From NCBI RefSeq assembly GCF_015209585.1, contig NZ_JADEYR010000006.1:1-64000 (forward strand): a DNA stretch of 64,000 bases, read 5' to 3'. The stretch comes from Brachybacterium epidermidis. Lineage in GTDB: Bacteria; Actinomycetota; Actinomycetes; Actinomycetales; Dermabacteraceae. The translations under genes were made by a program, and so were the position numbers. Below are positions 17,024-26,316 of this stretch, piece after piece. Below the pieces are notes generated by a model. That model ran no database searches and had not been told where the DNA came from. It saw nothing but the letters and a program-made list of their open reading frames with translations. Position 1 is the first letter of the stretch, and each line of letters begins with the position of its first letter.

Positions 17024-17950
17024 GTGTCGGGCGTCCTCAGCGGCTTCTTCATCGTCTGGGCCCTGATCGGGGTGGGCTGGCTGACGGCCCGCACCGGCGT
17101 GCTGGGCCCGCACGCGCGGTACGTGCTGAACCGCACCACCTTCTTCCTGGCCTCTCCTGCACTGGTGCTGGTGGGGCTGCTGCAGTCCGAGCCCACCGAG
17201 GTGCTGTCGACCCCCATGCTGGTGGCGGCCCTCGCGGGCCTGAGCACAGGCGCCGTGCTGCTGGTCGCACTGCGGGTGCTGACCTCCCGGCGGGGTGTGG
17301 ACCTGGTGGTCGCGGCGATCAGCGGATCGGTGGTCAACGGCGCGAACATGGGCTTCCCGATCGCCCTCTACGTGCTGGGGGACATCTCGCACGCGATCCC
17401 GGTGATCCTGTTCCAGCAGGCGGTGTACACCCCGCTGTACCTGTTCGTGCTGCATTCCCTCACCCAGGAGCGCCGACCGGGCCCGGCCGGGGTGGCGCGC
17501 ACCATCCTGGCCAATCCCACGATCATCGCCTCGGCCGTGGGACTGGCGCTCTCGGCAGCGGGGGTCCAGCTGCCGGAGGTGGCGCTGCAGCCGGTGCGCT
17601 CCCTCGCGGACATGGCGATCCCGGCCATGCTGCTGGCCTACGGGCTGTCGCTGCACGGCTCTCGCCCCTTCGCCCGGGACGACGGCTACCGGGGCCTGAT
17701 CGCGGCGTCCTCGACCACCAAGCTCGTGGTGATGCCGCTGATCGCCCTGGGGATCGGCGCCGCGCTGGGCCTGCGGGGGCAGGATCTGTACGAGGTGGTG
17801 GTGATGGCCGCACTGCCCACCGCGCAGAACGTGTTCGTGGCTGCGGCTCGCTACGAGGCCGCCGAGAACCTCGCCCGGGACACGGTGCTGGTGACCACCG
17901 TCGGCACCGTGGTGGTGCTGATGGTGCTGGCCGTCGCCCTGGGGGCCTGA
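17024..17950 (+). CDS. AEC-family (auxin efflux carrier-type) transporter
   Basis: A 308-residue membrane protein starting with GTG. About ten hydrophobic helices fall into two five-helix halves. The first half ends near the Asn/Gly-rich GSVVNGANMGFPIALYVLG and the second carries the AILANPTIIASAVGLALSA-type motif (here TILANPTIIASAVGLALSA) and LPTAQNVFVAAARYE, both hallmarks of the family. Bacterial members export or exchange organic acids, for example malonate or malate, but no partner enzyme pinpoints the substrate here. It may be co-transcribed with panD. Confidence 0.85.
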   Translation: MSGVLSGFFIVWALIGVGWLTARTGVLGPHARYVLNRTTFFLASPALVLVGLLQSEPTEVLSTPMLVAALAGLSTGAVLLVALRVLTSRRGVDLVVAAISGSVVNGANMGFPIALYVLGDISHAIPVILFQQAVYTPLYLFVLHSLTQERRPGPAGVARTILANPTIIASAVGLALSAAGVQLPEVALQPVRSLADMAIPAMLLAYGLSLHGSRPFARDDGYRGLIAASSTTKLVVMPLIALGIGAALGLRGQDLYEVVVMAALPTAQNVFVAAARYEAAENLARDTVLVTTVGTVVVLMVLAVALGA

Positions 17951-18037
17951 CCAGCCACGTTCAACTCCTGGTGGACCAGCGAGAACGCCGTCGCCTGAGA
18001 GCCGGCGGGCGGGCCGGTCGGCGGCTCACCCGCACCC

Positions 18038-19300
18038 TCACACCGCCGCGACGGGACGCCCCACGGGCTGCCCTGCCGCGGCGGTGGGTGTCTCCGGGGC
18101 CAGCTCCTGGTCCAGGAACAGGCTGGCCGCCCCCACCGCACCGGCCTCGTTGCCGAGCCGCGAGCTGTCGGGCTCCGCTCTCCCCTGCTGCCTCCACTCG
18201 GCCAGTGCCTCCCGGATCGGCGGCATCCCGTGCTCGCGCAGGTGCATCCAGGTCGGGCCACCCACGATGATGCGGTCGGGGTCGTGGATGCCCACCAGGA
18301 TCTGGAGCGCCTCCCCGAGAGCGGCACCGTGCTCACGGATCACGGAGCAGGCCCCCGGATGCCCGGCACCTGCGCTCTTTCCGATGGCCTCCATCGCGTG
18401 CGGGACAGGAGTATCGGCAGGCAGGTGCACGCCTGCCTCGCGAGCCCGCTCCATGAGCGGCAGGGCGTCGGTGTAGAGGCTCAGGCACCCGTGCCTTCCG
18501 CAGGTGCACCGACAATCGGCGCGGCCGATGGGCAGGTGCCCGATCTCCCCCGCCTGGGTGGTGCCGCCGCGATGCACCTGCCTCCCCCCGCTCACGGCGG
18601 AGCCCACCCCGTGGCCCACGTAGATGTACAGCACCGTCTCATCGGAGGGCAGGTGCTCGGTCCAGATCTCGCCCGTGAGAACGGCGTTGGTGTCCTTGTC
18701 CAACAGGCAGGGCAACCCGGTGGCCGCCTGCAGGGCATCGACCACGGCGACGTTCCGCCAGCCCGGGATCCACGGGGGATCGATCACGACGCCGGTGGTC
18801 GAATCCAGCGCGGCCGGGGCCGCGATCCCCACGCCGAGCAGCAGCCGGCGGCCGTTCCTGCCCTGCCCTGGCTGCTGCGGCGGCCGCACCGCGTCGATGC
18901 GGGCCGCCAGCTGGTCGATGGCCTCCCCGATCTGCCGGATGTCCTGCGCTGGATCGGCGGAGGGCGCGGGGAGCCGGGTGCCGGCCAGCGGGCGTGCCAG
19001 CAGATCGCACACCACCACGGACACGTAGGCGGGATCCAGGTGCACCCCGATCGCAAGCCGCGAGTCGGCCACCACGCGCAGCAGCGTGGTCGGCTTCCCG
19101 CGACCGCTGACCTGTCGTCCCGCCGTCTCCACCAGCCCCTCGGCGAGCAGCCGGCGGGTGATCAGCGAGACGGCCTGCCGGGAGAGGTTGCTGCGGCGAA
19201 CCACCTCGGCCTGTCCGATCCCCTCCGGGGCCTCACGGATCATCTGCAGCACGAGCTTCTCGTTGTATGCGCCGATGTCCGTCATCGACGAACCCCGCAT
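18038..19300 (-). CDS. ROK-family (NagC/XylR-type) transcriptional repressor
   Basis: A 420-residue protein. An N-terminal winged helix-turn-helix (IGQAEVVRRSNLSRQAVSLITRRLLAEGLVETAG, about 20-58) is joined to a sugar-kinase-like ROK fold. The latter has the signature IGHLPIG and the zinc cluster CRCTCGRHGC, and an ATP-site-like DKDTNAVLTGE. The ATG at 19300 has GGAGGAG five bases away; a longer frame runs upstream without a ribosome site. It is divergent from the sugar ABC operon and very probably controls it through the palindrome at 19393-19414. Confidence 0.9.
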   Translation of the reverse strand: MRGSSMTDIGAYNEKLVLQMIREAPEGIGQAEVVRRSNLSRQAVSLITRRLLAEGLVETAGRQVSGRGKPTTLLRVVADSRLAIGVHLDPAYVSVVVCDLLARPLAGTRLPAPSADPAQDIRQIGEAIDQLAARIDAVRPPQQPGQGRNGRRLLLGVGIAAPAALDSTTGVVIDPPWIPGWRNVAVVDALQAATGLPCLLDKDTNAVLTGEIWTEHLPSDETVLYIYVGHGVGSAVSGGRQVHRGGTTQAGEIGHLPIGRADCRCTCGRHGCLSLYTDALPLMERAREAGVHLPADTPVPHAMEAIGKSAGAGHPGACSVIREHGAALGEALQILVGIHDPDRIIVGGPTWMHLREHGMPPIREALAEWRQQGRAEPDSSRLGNEAGAVGAASLFLDQELAPETPTAAAGQPVGRPVAAV

Positions 19301-19376
19301 CGCTCCTCCGTCCCTCGCGCTATGCGACCCCGCGCCTCCGCATGGCCGGCTGTTTCGGACGGGTGTCGGCGTGTTG

Positions 19377-19414
19377 TTGATTAAGTCCATCAGTGTGAGT
19401 AACGTACCTCACAC
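19377..19414 (+). promoter_or_regulatory. Promoter of the sugar ABC operon with a palindromic operator over its -10
   Basis: TTGATT (19377-19382), a 17-base spacer and TAACGT (19400-19405) form a good -35/-10 pair for the plus-strand operon. Arms GTGTGAG (19393-19399) and CTCACAC (19408-19414) are perfect inverse complements with an 8-base centre. They bracket the -10, the ideal place for a repressor. The divergent ROK gene is the obvious candidate. Confidence 0.6.
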
Positions 19415-19520
19415 GGGACGGCGCGGTCCCCCTCCTCTTCGGGTGGCCGCGCGGGCGCCAGCCCACCGTCTCCGCAGGTCCGCGCCGACGATGGCGCGGC
19501 GACGAACGGAAAGGAGCGCC

Positions 19521-20543
19521 ATGAGCGCGAGCGCCACCACCGGGGGGACTCCGGGAACGGGGGCACCCGGGGCGGGGCCATCAGCGGGGATCACACCTCA
19601 GGCCGGCCCACGCGCCCCCGACCCGGACGGGACCCGCACACGAGGACGCACGAAGCTCAGCGGACGCGAGAAGCGGAACCTCCGGATGGGCCTGCTGTTC
19701 ATCTCACCGTGGATCATCGGCGTCCTGGTCTTCGTGATCTACCCCCTGATCTACTCCTTCGTGATCAGCCTGACCCAGTACTCCGGGATGCAGACCCCCA
19801 CCTTCATCGGCCTGCAGAACTACGTGAGCGCCATTGCGGATCCGCTGGTGCGGACCGCCGTGGGCAACACGGCGTACTACATGGCGATCGCCGTGCCTCT
19901 GGGGCTGGTCATCGCCCTGCTGCTGGCTTTGGCCATGAACCGCAATGTGCGGGAGGTGGCGCTGTACCGCACCCTGCTGTACCTGCCCTCGCTGATCCCG
20001 ATGTTCGCGATGTCGTTCATCTTCATCGTGTTCGTGAACCCCCAGTTCGGCATCGTCAACCAGTTCCTGGGCCTGTTCGGGATGCCGGACACCAACCTGC
20101 TGGGCGAGCCGCGGTACGCGAAGCTGGTCATGATCATCATGGCGCAGCTGGGTGCCGGCAATGCGGCGCTCATCTACCTGGCGGGCCTGCGGAACATCCC
20201 CGAGACCCTTTATGAGGCCGCCCGCATCGACGGCGCCTCCCGGTTCCGGCAGTTCCTCTCGATCACCATCCCGCTGCTGACCCCCACGATCCTGTTCAAC
20301 CTGATCACGGGAGTCTCCGGCGCCATGATGGTGTTCACCGAGGCCTACATCATGACCAACGGCGGTCCGGACAACTCGACCCTGTTCTACATGCTGTACC
20401 TGTACCGCAACGCCTTCTCCTACGGTCAGCTGGGCTATGCCTCTGCCCTTGCGGTGCTCCTGTTCCTGTTCGGCATGCTGCTGGCAGGGCTCATCTACTG
20501 GCTCTCCCGCCGGTTCGTGAACTACGACGTGTCGGCCGGCTGA
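19521..20543 (+). CDS. Sugar ABC transporter permease (CUT1, MalF/UgpA-like)
   Basis: A 340-residue inner-membrane protein with a 55-residue Gly/Pro-rich cytoplasmic N-terminus and six TM helices. The EAA loop (YEAARIDGASRFRQFLSITIPLLTP), where the ATPase docks, lies near residue 230. AAGGAG sits just before the ATG. It is the first gene of a permease-permease-binding-protein operon. No ATPase is encoded nearby, as in many actinobacterial CUT1 systems that share an MsiK-type ATPase. The substrate is unknown; control by a ROK protein suggests a sugar or its oligomer. Confidence 0.9.
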   Translation: MSASATTGGTPGTGAPGAGPSAGITPQAGPRAPDPDGTRTRGRTKLSGREKRNLRMGLLFISPWIIGVLVFVIYPLIYSFVISLTQYSGMQTPTFIGLQNYVSAIADPLVRTAVGNTAYYMAIAVPLGLVIALLLALAMNRNVREVALYRTLLYLPSLIPMFAMSFIFIVFVNPQFGIVNQFLGLFGMPDTNLLGEPRYAKLVMIIMAQLGAGNAALIYLAGLRNIPETLYEAARIDGASRFRQFLSITIPLLTPTILFNLITGVSGAMMVFTEAYIMTNGGPDNSTLFYMLYLYRNAFSYGQLGYASALAVLLFLFGMLLAGLIYWLSRRFVNYDVSAG

Positions 20544-20559
20544 GGAAGAGGGGTACATC

Positions 20560-21483
20560 ATGGCCATCAATCAGATGAGCGCCGGATCGCGTGCGCTCGA
20601 CACCGGCATCAAGCTCAAGTCCCGCTCGAACTACGGGCGCAATCCCGACGGCTCCCGGCCGGGCCCGGTCAGCGCGTGGGTCTCCCGCATCATCATGATC
20701 GTGGTGCTGGCACTGTTCTCGCTGCCGCTGTACTGGATGCTGATCTCCGCGTTGAAGACGCCGGAGGAGCTCGCCCAGTTCCCACCCACCCTGTTCCCCA
20801 CCGAGCTGCGGTGGCAGAACTTCGCCGATGCCGTCACCGTGATGCCGTTCTGGCTGTTCTTCCGCAACACCGTGATCATCACCATCAGCGTGGTGGTGCT
20901 CAGCGTGGTCTCGAACTTCATCGTCGCCTACGGGTTTGCCTGCATCGACTGGCCCGGCCGCAACAAGGTGTTCTTCATCGTGCTGGCCACGCTGTTCCTG
21001 CCGTTCCCGGTGACCCTGATCCCCATGTTCGACATGTGGGCGGGGCTCGGCTTCGTCAACACCTGGGTACCGCTGATCGCACCCGCCCTGTTCGCCGGAG
21101 GGTTCTTCACCTTCCTGCTGCGGCAGTTCATGCTGCAGACCCCGCGCGACATGCTCGATGCGGCCCGTGTCGACGGCGCCAGCGAGTGGTCGATCGCGTG
21201 GCGGATCGTGTTCCCCACGGCCCGTCCGGCGATCACCGTCATCGCCATCTTCTCTGCGGTGGGCACGTGGAACGACTTCATGGGGCCGCTGATCTACCTG
21301 CAGGACCAGTCCAAGCAGACGCTCTCCATCGGTATGCAGGTGTTCCGTTCCGTGAACTCGCAGGACATCCAGTTCAACCTGCTGATGGCGGCATCGTTCC
21401 TGGTGCTGCTGCCGCTGGTGATCCTGTTCTTCGCGTTCCAGCGCTACTTCATCAGTGGCATCACCCTCGGAGGTTTCAAGTGA
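20560..21483 (+). CDS. Sugar ABC transporter permease (CUT1, MalG/UgpE-like)
   Basis: A 307-residue inner-membrane protein with a short cytoplasmic lead, six TM helices and the EAA loop LDAARVDGASEWSIAWRIVFPTARPAI near residue 200. It pairs with the preceding permease, 16 bases away. The C-terminal segment FQRYFISGITLGGFK is typical of MalG-like subunits. Its TGA overlaps the GTG start of the binding protein (GTGA), implying coupled translation. Confidence 0.9.
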   Translation: MAINQMSAGSRALDTGIKLKSRSNYGRNPDGSRPGPVSAWVSRIIMIVVLALFSLPLYWMLISALKTPEELAQFPPTLFPTELRWQNFADAVTVMPFWLFFRNTVIITISVVVLSVVSNFIVAYGFACIDWPGRNKVFFIVLATLFLPFPVTLIPMFDMWAGLGFVNTWVPLIAPALFAGGFFTFLLRQFMLQTPRDMLDAARVDGASEWSIAWRIVFPTARPAITVIAIFSAVGTWNDFMGPLIYLQDQSKQTLSIGMQVFRSVNSQDIQFNLLMAASFLVLLPLVILFFAFQRYFISGITLGGFK

Positions 21484-22886
21484 TCGATCGTCGAACCCTG
21501 CTGAGGGCCCTGGGCGCCGGTGCGACCGTCTCCGTCGCCGGAGGCTCGATCGTCGGCTGCACCAACCGTCCCGTCGGAGAGGACCGCGACCCGAACGTCG
21601 TGCGCGTCTGGGGCATCTGGGCCTCCGACGCCGACGTGGAGGCCCAGATCATCGAGGCCTTCACCGAGCAGAACCCGGACATCACGGTCCAGGTCTCCCA
21701 GGTGCCGTCCAACGGTCAGGGCGACGCCTCCAGCGTCATCACCGCCGTGCGCGGTCGCACCGGGCCGGACGTCTACTTCATGGACCGCTTCAACGGCGCC
21801 CAGTTCGCCTCGCTGGGGCTGCTCGAACCGATCGACCCGCTCATCGAGGAGTACGAGGACGTCAGCGTCGAGGAGTTCATGGCCGGGTGGGTCAAGTTCG
21901 CGACCGACGAGCTGTTCTACGACGGGCAGTACTTCGGCCTGCCGATGGACACCGACACCCGCGGTCTGTACGTCAACATGGGTCTGGCCAAGGAGGCCGG
22001 CATCGATCTGGCCCTGCTGGATCCGAACAACGGCCCCATGAGCTACGACCAGCTGTGGGAGATCGAGGAGCAGTTCAGCGTCCAGGACGATCGCGGAACC
22101 TATGAGCGGGTCACCTGGATCCCCTGGGACGATCAGGCTTCCCTGCTGATGTGGGCGATGGCCAACGGCGTGGAGTTCTTCGACAACCAGAACTGCCGGG
22201 TGCTGCTGGACAGCCCGCAGATGCTGGACGTGGCCACCATGTACCGCGGGTGGGTGGAACGACTGGACTTCCCCCGACTGGATGCGTTCAAGGCGACCTA
22301 CCAGCCGCCGAACGCGCCGCCCACCCAGACCTCCTTCTTCTCGGACCGGCAGCTGTTCCAGATCTCCGGCCCCTGGGGCGTGCAGTCGCAGGCCGACTAC
22401 AAGCCCGACATGGAGTACGCGGTCACCCACCTCCCGGTCCCCGAGGAGGGCGGCGACCCATTCACCTGGGCCGGTGGCTTCGCGCTGACCATGCCGAAGG
22501 GGTCGAGCATGTCCAAGGCCGCCTGGGATTTCTTCAAGTTCTATGCCGGCTACGAGGGGCAGAAGATCATGATGCCGCAGATCAGCCGCATCCCCACCAA
22601 CCTGGAGACGGTGGCTGATCCGGAGGGCTGGAGCCAGGACATCCGCTTCTTCGTGGAGCTGATGGAGGTGGCGCTGTCGCGCCCGCCGCTGCCGGTGGGC
22701 ACCAAGCTGTGGGACGCCATGTTCACCATGCAGGGCAGCCTCAACCAGGGCTCCGACACCCCGGAGAACCTGGTCCAGGAGGCCCAGCAGTACGTCGACC
22801 CCACCATGCAGCAGTTCTGCCCGATCGCTCTGCCGGAGGGCTTCGGAGAGCCCGACCCGAACTTCAAGCTGCCGAAGGACAGCTGA
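21480..22886 (+). CDS. Extracellular sugar-binding lipoprotein of the ABC importer
   Basis: A 468-residue solute-binding protein starting with GTG. The signal peptide has a twin-arginine in DRRTLLRALG followed by a short hydrophobic run and a lipobox IVGC (Cys about residue 26), so it may be exported by Tat and lipid-anchored. The mature part shows the cluster-B pattern: VRVWGIWASDADVEAQIIEAF, GPDVYFMDRFNGAQFASLGLLEPID, YDGQYFGLPMDTDTRGLYVN, and FTWAGGFALTMPKGSSMSKAAWDFFKF. The gene order permease-permease-binding protein is unusual, since the binding protein is often first. Substrate is unknown. Confidence 0.88.
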   Translation: MIDRRTLLRALGAGATVSVAGGSIVGCTNRPVGEDRDPNVVRVWGIWASDADVEAQIIEAFTEQNPDITVQVSQVPSNGQGDASSVITAVRGRTGPDVYFMDRFNGAQFASLGLLEPIDPLIEEYEDVSVEEFMAGWVKFATDELFYDGQYFGLPMDTDTRGLYVNMGLAKEAGIDLALLDPNNGPMSYDQLWEIEEQFSVQDDRGTYERVTWIPWDDQASLLMWAMANGVEFFDNQNCRVLLDSPQMLDVATMYRGWVERLDFPRLDAFKATYQPPNAPPTQTSFFSDRQLFQISGPWGVQSQADYKPDMEYAVTHLPVPEEGGDPFTWAGGFALTMPKGSSMSKAAWDFFKFYAGYEGQKIMMPQISRIPTNLETVADPEGWSQDIRFFVELMEVALSRPPLPVGTKLWDAMFTMQGSLNQGSDTPENLVQEAQQYVDPTMQQFCPIALPEGFGEPDPNFKLPKDS

Positions 22887-22903
22887 GCACCGGTACCAGG
22901 TGG

Positions 22904-22938
22904 CGCCCCGGTCGGCCGCCACAGGGTCGGCCGGGGCG
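22904..22938 (+). terminator. GC-rich hairpin after the sugar ABC operon
   Basis: CGCCCCGG (22904-22911) pairs with CCGGGGCG (22931-22938), with partial pairing inside the loop. It lies 17 bases after the binding-protein stop. Confidence 0.55.
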
Positions 22939-23068
22939 TCTCTGCTCTGGGGCCCGCTCCGCCCGCCCTGCTCCGGGCCAGCTTTCCCGCCCGCGCTGGG
23001 CTCGCTCCCCCCGCGGCGCGCCGCGTTCCACCCCTCGACCGGGTTCCGCATGTCGTCCGGGGCGCGCG
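22939..23068. other. Intergenic stretch before the leuS leader
   Basis: This roughly 130-base stretch between the ABC operon terminator and the leuS leader promoter has no supported gene. I see no clear -35 box at the expected distance from the TACACT at 23069. Confidence 0.4.
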
Positions 23069-23074
23069 TACACT
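23069..23074 (+). promoter_or_regulatory. -10 box TACACT upstream of the leuS leader peptide
   Basis: TACACT ends six bases before the ATG of the leader peptide at 23081. Transcription would start at or next to that ATG, so the leader peptide is probably translated from a leaderless end. Confidence 0.5.
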
Positions 23075-23080
23075 GAGCCC

Positions 23081-23107
23081 ATGGACATCCGGTTGCTCCT
23101 TCCGTAG
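23081..23107 (+). CDS. Leucine-rich leader peptide (8 residues) upstream of leuS
   Basis: ATG through TAG encodes MDIRLLLP. Three consecutive Leu codons are TTG, CTC and CTT, three different codons, two of them rare in this GC-rich sequence where CTG dominates. The stop codon overlaps the left arm of a strong hairpin, and an intrinsic terminator lies downstream before leuS. Such a peptide upstream of leucyl-tRNA synthetase is what an attenuation sensor for charged tRNA-Leu would look like. Too short for family recognition, so this rests on codon content and context. Confidence 0.65.
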   Translation: MDIRLLLP

Positions 23108-23150
23108 CCGCGTCGGATCAGGTCCGCCCTGGGCGGTCATCGACGCGGCT
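23106..23150 (+). promoter_or_regulatory. Leader hairpin of the leuS attenuator
   Basis: AGCCGCGTCG (23106-23115) pairs perfectly with CGACGCGGCT (23141-23150). An inner stem CCGCC/GGCGG (23124-23128 with 23132-23136) extends the structure. The left arm begins within the leader stop codon, so ribosome position on the leader would decide whether the stem forms. The stretch 23145-23153 can instead pair with 23182-23190 (nine perfect bases), which would break both this stem and the terminator. Confidence 0.6.
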
Positions 23151-23175
23151 CCCCTCGCCTGTGCGGGGGTTTTTT
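23151..23175 (+). terminator. Intrinsic terminator (attenuator) 35 bases before leuS
   Basis: CCCC(T)CGC at 23151-23158 pairs with GCGGGG at 23163-23168 around the loop CTGT, followed by six T at 23170-23175. A U-tract is otherwise absent from the hairpins seen in this window, so its presence here, upstream of a synthetase gene and after a leader peptide, points to regulated termination. Confidence 0.65.
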
Positions 23176-23210
23176 CATGCCGGGAGCCGCCCGGCGGAGG
23201 AATCGACCAC

Positions 23211-26195
23211 TTGCTGAAGGACGGACGCATCACCATGACCGAGGCACCGCACCGCTACACCGCCGCCATGGCGGACAGCATCGAGCAGCACTGGCAGCAG
23301 CGCTGGGACGCGGAGGGCACCTTCGCCGCCGTCAACCCGGTGGGCCCGCTCTCGGACGGCACGGACCCTGCGGACCTGCCCGAGAAGACCTTCATCATGG
23401 ACATGTTCCCGTACCCCTCGGGCAAGGGCCTGCACGTGGGTCACCCCCTGGGCTACATCGCCACCGACGTGGTGGCCCGCCACCAGCGCATGCTGGGTCG
23501 CAACGTGCTGTACACGATGGGGTACGACGCCTTCGGACTGCCCGCGGAGCAGTACGCGATCGCCACCGGCACGCATCCGCGCATCACCACCGAGGAGAAC
23601 GTGGCCACGATGGCCCGGCAGCTGCACCGCCTGGGGCTGTCCCACGACCCGCGTCGCTCCTTCGCGACCACGGACCCGGAGTTCATGAAGTGGACGCAGT
23701 GGATCTTCCTGCGGATCTTCGACTCCTGGTACGACCCGGACGCCGAGAACGCCGACGGGATCGTGGGCCGTGCTCGCCCTGTCTCCGAGCTGCGGGAGGG
23801 CCTGCGCTCCGGTGCCATCGATCCGGTCGCGCTGGCCGATCGGCTGAACATCGAGCTGCCGTCGGGGTGGACGGGCCGCTCCCCCGCCGAGGCGAGCGAG
23901 GTGGAGCTGGAGGAGCTGGTCGGCGCCTTCCGCCTGGCCTACGTCTCCGACACCCCGGTGAACTGGTGCCCCGGTCTGGGCACGGTGCTGGCCAATGAGG
24001 AGGTCACCGCCGAGGGCCGCTCCGAGCGCGGCAACTTCCCGGTGTTCAAGCGCCGCCTGCGGCAGTGGAACATGCGCATCACCGCCTACGCCGACCGCCT
24101 GATCGACGACCTGGACCGGATGGACTGGCCGGAGTCGGTGCGCTCCATGCAGCGCAACTGGATCGGCCGCAGCCACGGCGCGCAGATCGCCTTCCCCGTG
24201 AATGGACTGGAGGGCACCTCCGGCCCGAGCGGCGCTCCCGATGCGGTCGACGGCGACTCCCCCACCTTCGAGGTGTTCACCACCCGGGCCGACACCCTGT
24301 TCGGTGCCACCTTCTGCGTGCTGTCCCCCGAGCACCCGCTGCTGGCGGACGTGGGCGCCCTGCCCGCCGCCTGGCCGCCGGACGTCCCGGCGAGCTGGAC
24401 CGACGGCGCCGCTTCCCCGCGTGAGGCCGTTGCGGCGTACCAGGCGCGCGCCGCGGCCACCGGCGAGGAGGAGCGCACCGGGGAGGGCCGCGCCAAGACG
24501 GGAGTGTTCACCGGGCTGACGGCGGTCAACCCGATGGACGGCCGCACGCTGCCGGTGTTCACCGCGGACTACGTGCTGATGGGCTACGGCACCGGCGCGA
24601 TCATGGCGGTGCCCGCGGAGGACGAGCGTGACTTCGACTTCGCCACCGCCTACGACCTGCCGGTGATCCGCACCGTGCAGCCGCCGGAGGACTTCGCCGG
24701 CGGGGCGTGGACCGGGGACGGCGTGAAGATCAACTCCGCCAACGCCGAGATCGACCTCAACGGCCTGGACAAGGACGAGGCGAAGGACCGCGCCACCGCG
24801 TACGTCACGCAGAAGGGCTTCGGCACCGCCCGCACCACCTACCGCCTGCGCGACTGGCTGTTCTCCCGCCAGCGCTACTGGGGTGAGCCCTTCCCGATCG
24901 TGTACGACCTGGAGCAGCCGGAGGTGCCGATCGCGCTGCCGGAGTCGATGCTGCCGATCGAGCTGCCGGAGGTCACCGACTTCTCGCCGCGCACCTTCGA
25001 CCCCACCGACGCCGACACCGAGCCGCAGACCCCGCTGTCCCGGGCCGGGGACTGGGTGGAGGTGGAGCTGGACCTGGGTGAGGGTCCGCGCCGCTACCGA
25101 CGCGAGACCAACACCATGCCCAACTGGGCCGGGTCCAGCTGGTACGAGCTGCGCTACATCGACCCCACCGACTCCGAGCAGCTGGTGGACCCGGTCAACG
25201 AGCAGTACTGGCTGGGCCCGCGCACCCCGGGCGGCGTGGGCGGTGTGGACCTGTACGTGGGCGGCGTGGAGCACGCCGTGCTGCACCTGCTGTACGCGCG
25301 GTTCTGGCACAAGGTGCTGTTCGACCGCGGGGACGTCTCCAGCCAGGAGCCGTTCCACCGCCTGTTCAACCAGGGCTACATCCAGGCTTACGCCTACACC
25401 GATGCCCGCGGCGTGTACGTCCCGGCGGAGGAGGTGGTGACGGAGGCCGACGGCACCTTCACCCACCGGGGCGAGCAGGTCACCCAGGAGTACGGGAAGA
25501 TGGGCAAGTCGCTGAAGAACTCGGTGGCACCCGATGACATGTACGCCGAGTACGGAGCCGACACCCTGCGCGTGTACGAGATGTCGATGGGGCCGCTGGA
25601 CCTGTCCCGCCCCTGGGAGACCCGCGCCGTGGTGGGCTCCCAGCGCTTCCTGCAGCGCCTGTGGCGCCTGGTGGTCGACGAGGAGACCGGCGAGCTGCGG
25701 ATCGGCGAGGAGCCGGCGCAGGCCGCCACCGCCAAGGCGGTGCACCGCACCATCGACGGTGTCAGTCGCGACATGGCCGAGATGCAGTTCAACACCGCGA
25801 TATCCAAGCTGATCGAGCTGGTCAACCACCTGACCAAGGACGCCGGAGCCTCCGGCAGCACCCCCCGGGAGGCGCTGGAGCCACTGGTGCTGATGACCGC
25901 ACCGTTCGCCCCGCACCTGGCCGAGGAGCTGTGGTCGAAGCTGGGCCACGAGCGGTCCCTGGCCCGTGAGCCGTACCCGGTGGCCGATCCGCAGCTGGTC
26001 AAGGCCGATGCCGTCACCTGCGTGGTGCAGATCAAGGGCAAGGTTCGCCACAAGCTGGAGGTGGATCCGGAGATCTCCGAGTTCGAGCTGGAGTCGATGG
26101 TGATGGCCGAGCAGCGGGTGCAGCAGCTCATCGACGGTCAGACCGTACGCAAGGTGATCGTGCGCGCTCCGAAGCTGGTGAACATCGTGGTGTGA
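23211..26195 (+). CDS. leuS: Leucyl-tRNA synthetase
   Basis: A class I synthetase of 994 residues that charges tRNA-Leu. The HIGH motif is HVGH at 75-78 (in [18 protein letters not shown]), an editing domain follows with the motif [12 protein letters not shown], the LeuS core insert [17 protein letters not shown] is present, and KMGKS lies at about 763-767. The TTG at 23211 has GGAGGAA eight bases upstream, a better ribosome site than that of the in-frame ATG at 23235, so TTG is preferred. The gene is preceded by a Leu-codon leader peptide and an intrinsic terminator. Confidence 0.96.
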   Translation: MLKDGRITMTEAPHRYTAAMADSIEQHWQQRWDAEGTFAAVNPVGPLSDGTDPADLPEKTFIMDMFPYPSGKGLHVGHPLGYIATDVVARHQRMLGRNVLYTMGYDAFGLPAEQYAIATGTHPRITTEENVATMARQLHRLGLSHDPRRSFATTDPEFMKWTQWIFLRIFDSWYDPDAENADGIVGRARPVSELREGLRSGAIDPVALADRLNIELPSGWTGRSPAEASEVELEELVGAFRLAYVSDTPVNWCPGLGTVLANEEVTAEGRSERGNFPVFKRRLRQWNMRITAYADRLIDDLDRMDWPESVRSMQRNWIGRSHGAQIAFPVNGLEGTSGPSGAPDAVDGDSPTFEVFTTRADTLFGATFCVLSPEHPLLADVGALPAAWPPDVPASWTDGAASPREAVAAYQARAAATGEEERTGEGRAKTGVFTGLTAVNPMDGRTLPVFTADYVLMGYGTGAIMAVPAEDERDFDFATAYDLPVIRTVQPPEDFAGGAWTGDGVKINSANAEIDLNGLDKDEAKDRATAYVTQKGFGTARTTYRLRDWLFSRQRYWGEPFPIVYDLEQPEVPIALPESMLPIELPEVTDFSPRTFDPTDADTEPQTPLSRAGDWVEVELDLGEGPRRYRRETNTMPNWAGSSWYELRYIDPTDSEQLVDPVNEQYWLGPRTPGGVGGVDLYVGGVEHAVLHLLYARFWHKVLFDRGDVSSQEPFHRLFNQGYIQAYAYTDARGVYVPAEEVVTEADGTFTHRGEQVTQEYGKMGKSLKNSVAPDDMYAEYGADTLRVYEMSMGPLDLSRPWETRAVVGSQRFLQRLWRLVVDEETGELRIGEEPAQAATAKAVHRTIDGVSRDMAEMQFNTAISKLIELVNHLTKDAGASGSTPREALEPLVLMTAPFAPHLAEELWSKLGHERSLAREPYPVADPQLVKADAVTCVVQIKGKVRHKLEVDPEISEFELESMVMAEQRVQQLIDGQTVRKVIVRAPKLVNIVV

Positions 26196-26261
26196 GGTCC
26201 GGCCCGGCCAGTCGTGCCCCGTCCTGGCCGGCTCGAGGTTCCTCCCCAACGACCGGTTGTC

Positions 26262-26296
26262 CACAGCCCCGGGTCCGTCCAGGACCCGGGGCTGTG
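26262..26296 (+). terminator. Perfect 15-bp hairpin terminator of leuS
   Basis: Arms 26262-26276 and 26282-26296 are exact inverse complements around a five-base loop. The structure lies 67 bases after leuS and ends eight bases before the -10 of the next gene. Confidence 0.75.
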
Positions 26297-26304
26297 CTCG
26301 TCCC

Positions 26305-26310
26305 TAGATT
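26305..26310 (+). promoter_or_regulatory. -10 box TAGATT of a leaderless promoter
   Basis: TAGATT lies six bases before the ATG at 26317, directly after the leuS terminator, giving the WXG100-like gene its own leaderless transcript. Confidence 0.5.
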
Positions 26311-26316
26311 CATCGC

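Noticed and set aside
23075-23210. T-box leader for leuS
   Set aside because: The leader is too short for a T-box, there is no conserved T-box bulge sequence, and a Leu-codon leader peptide with terminator explains the structure better.
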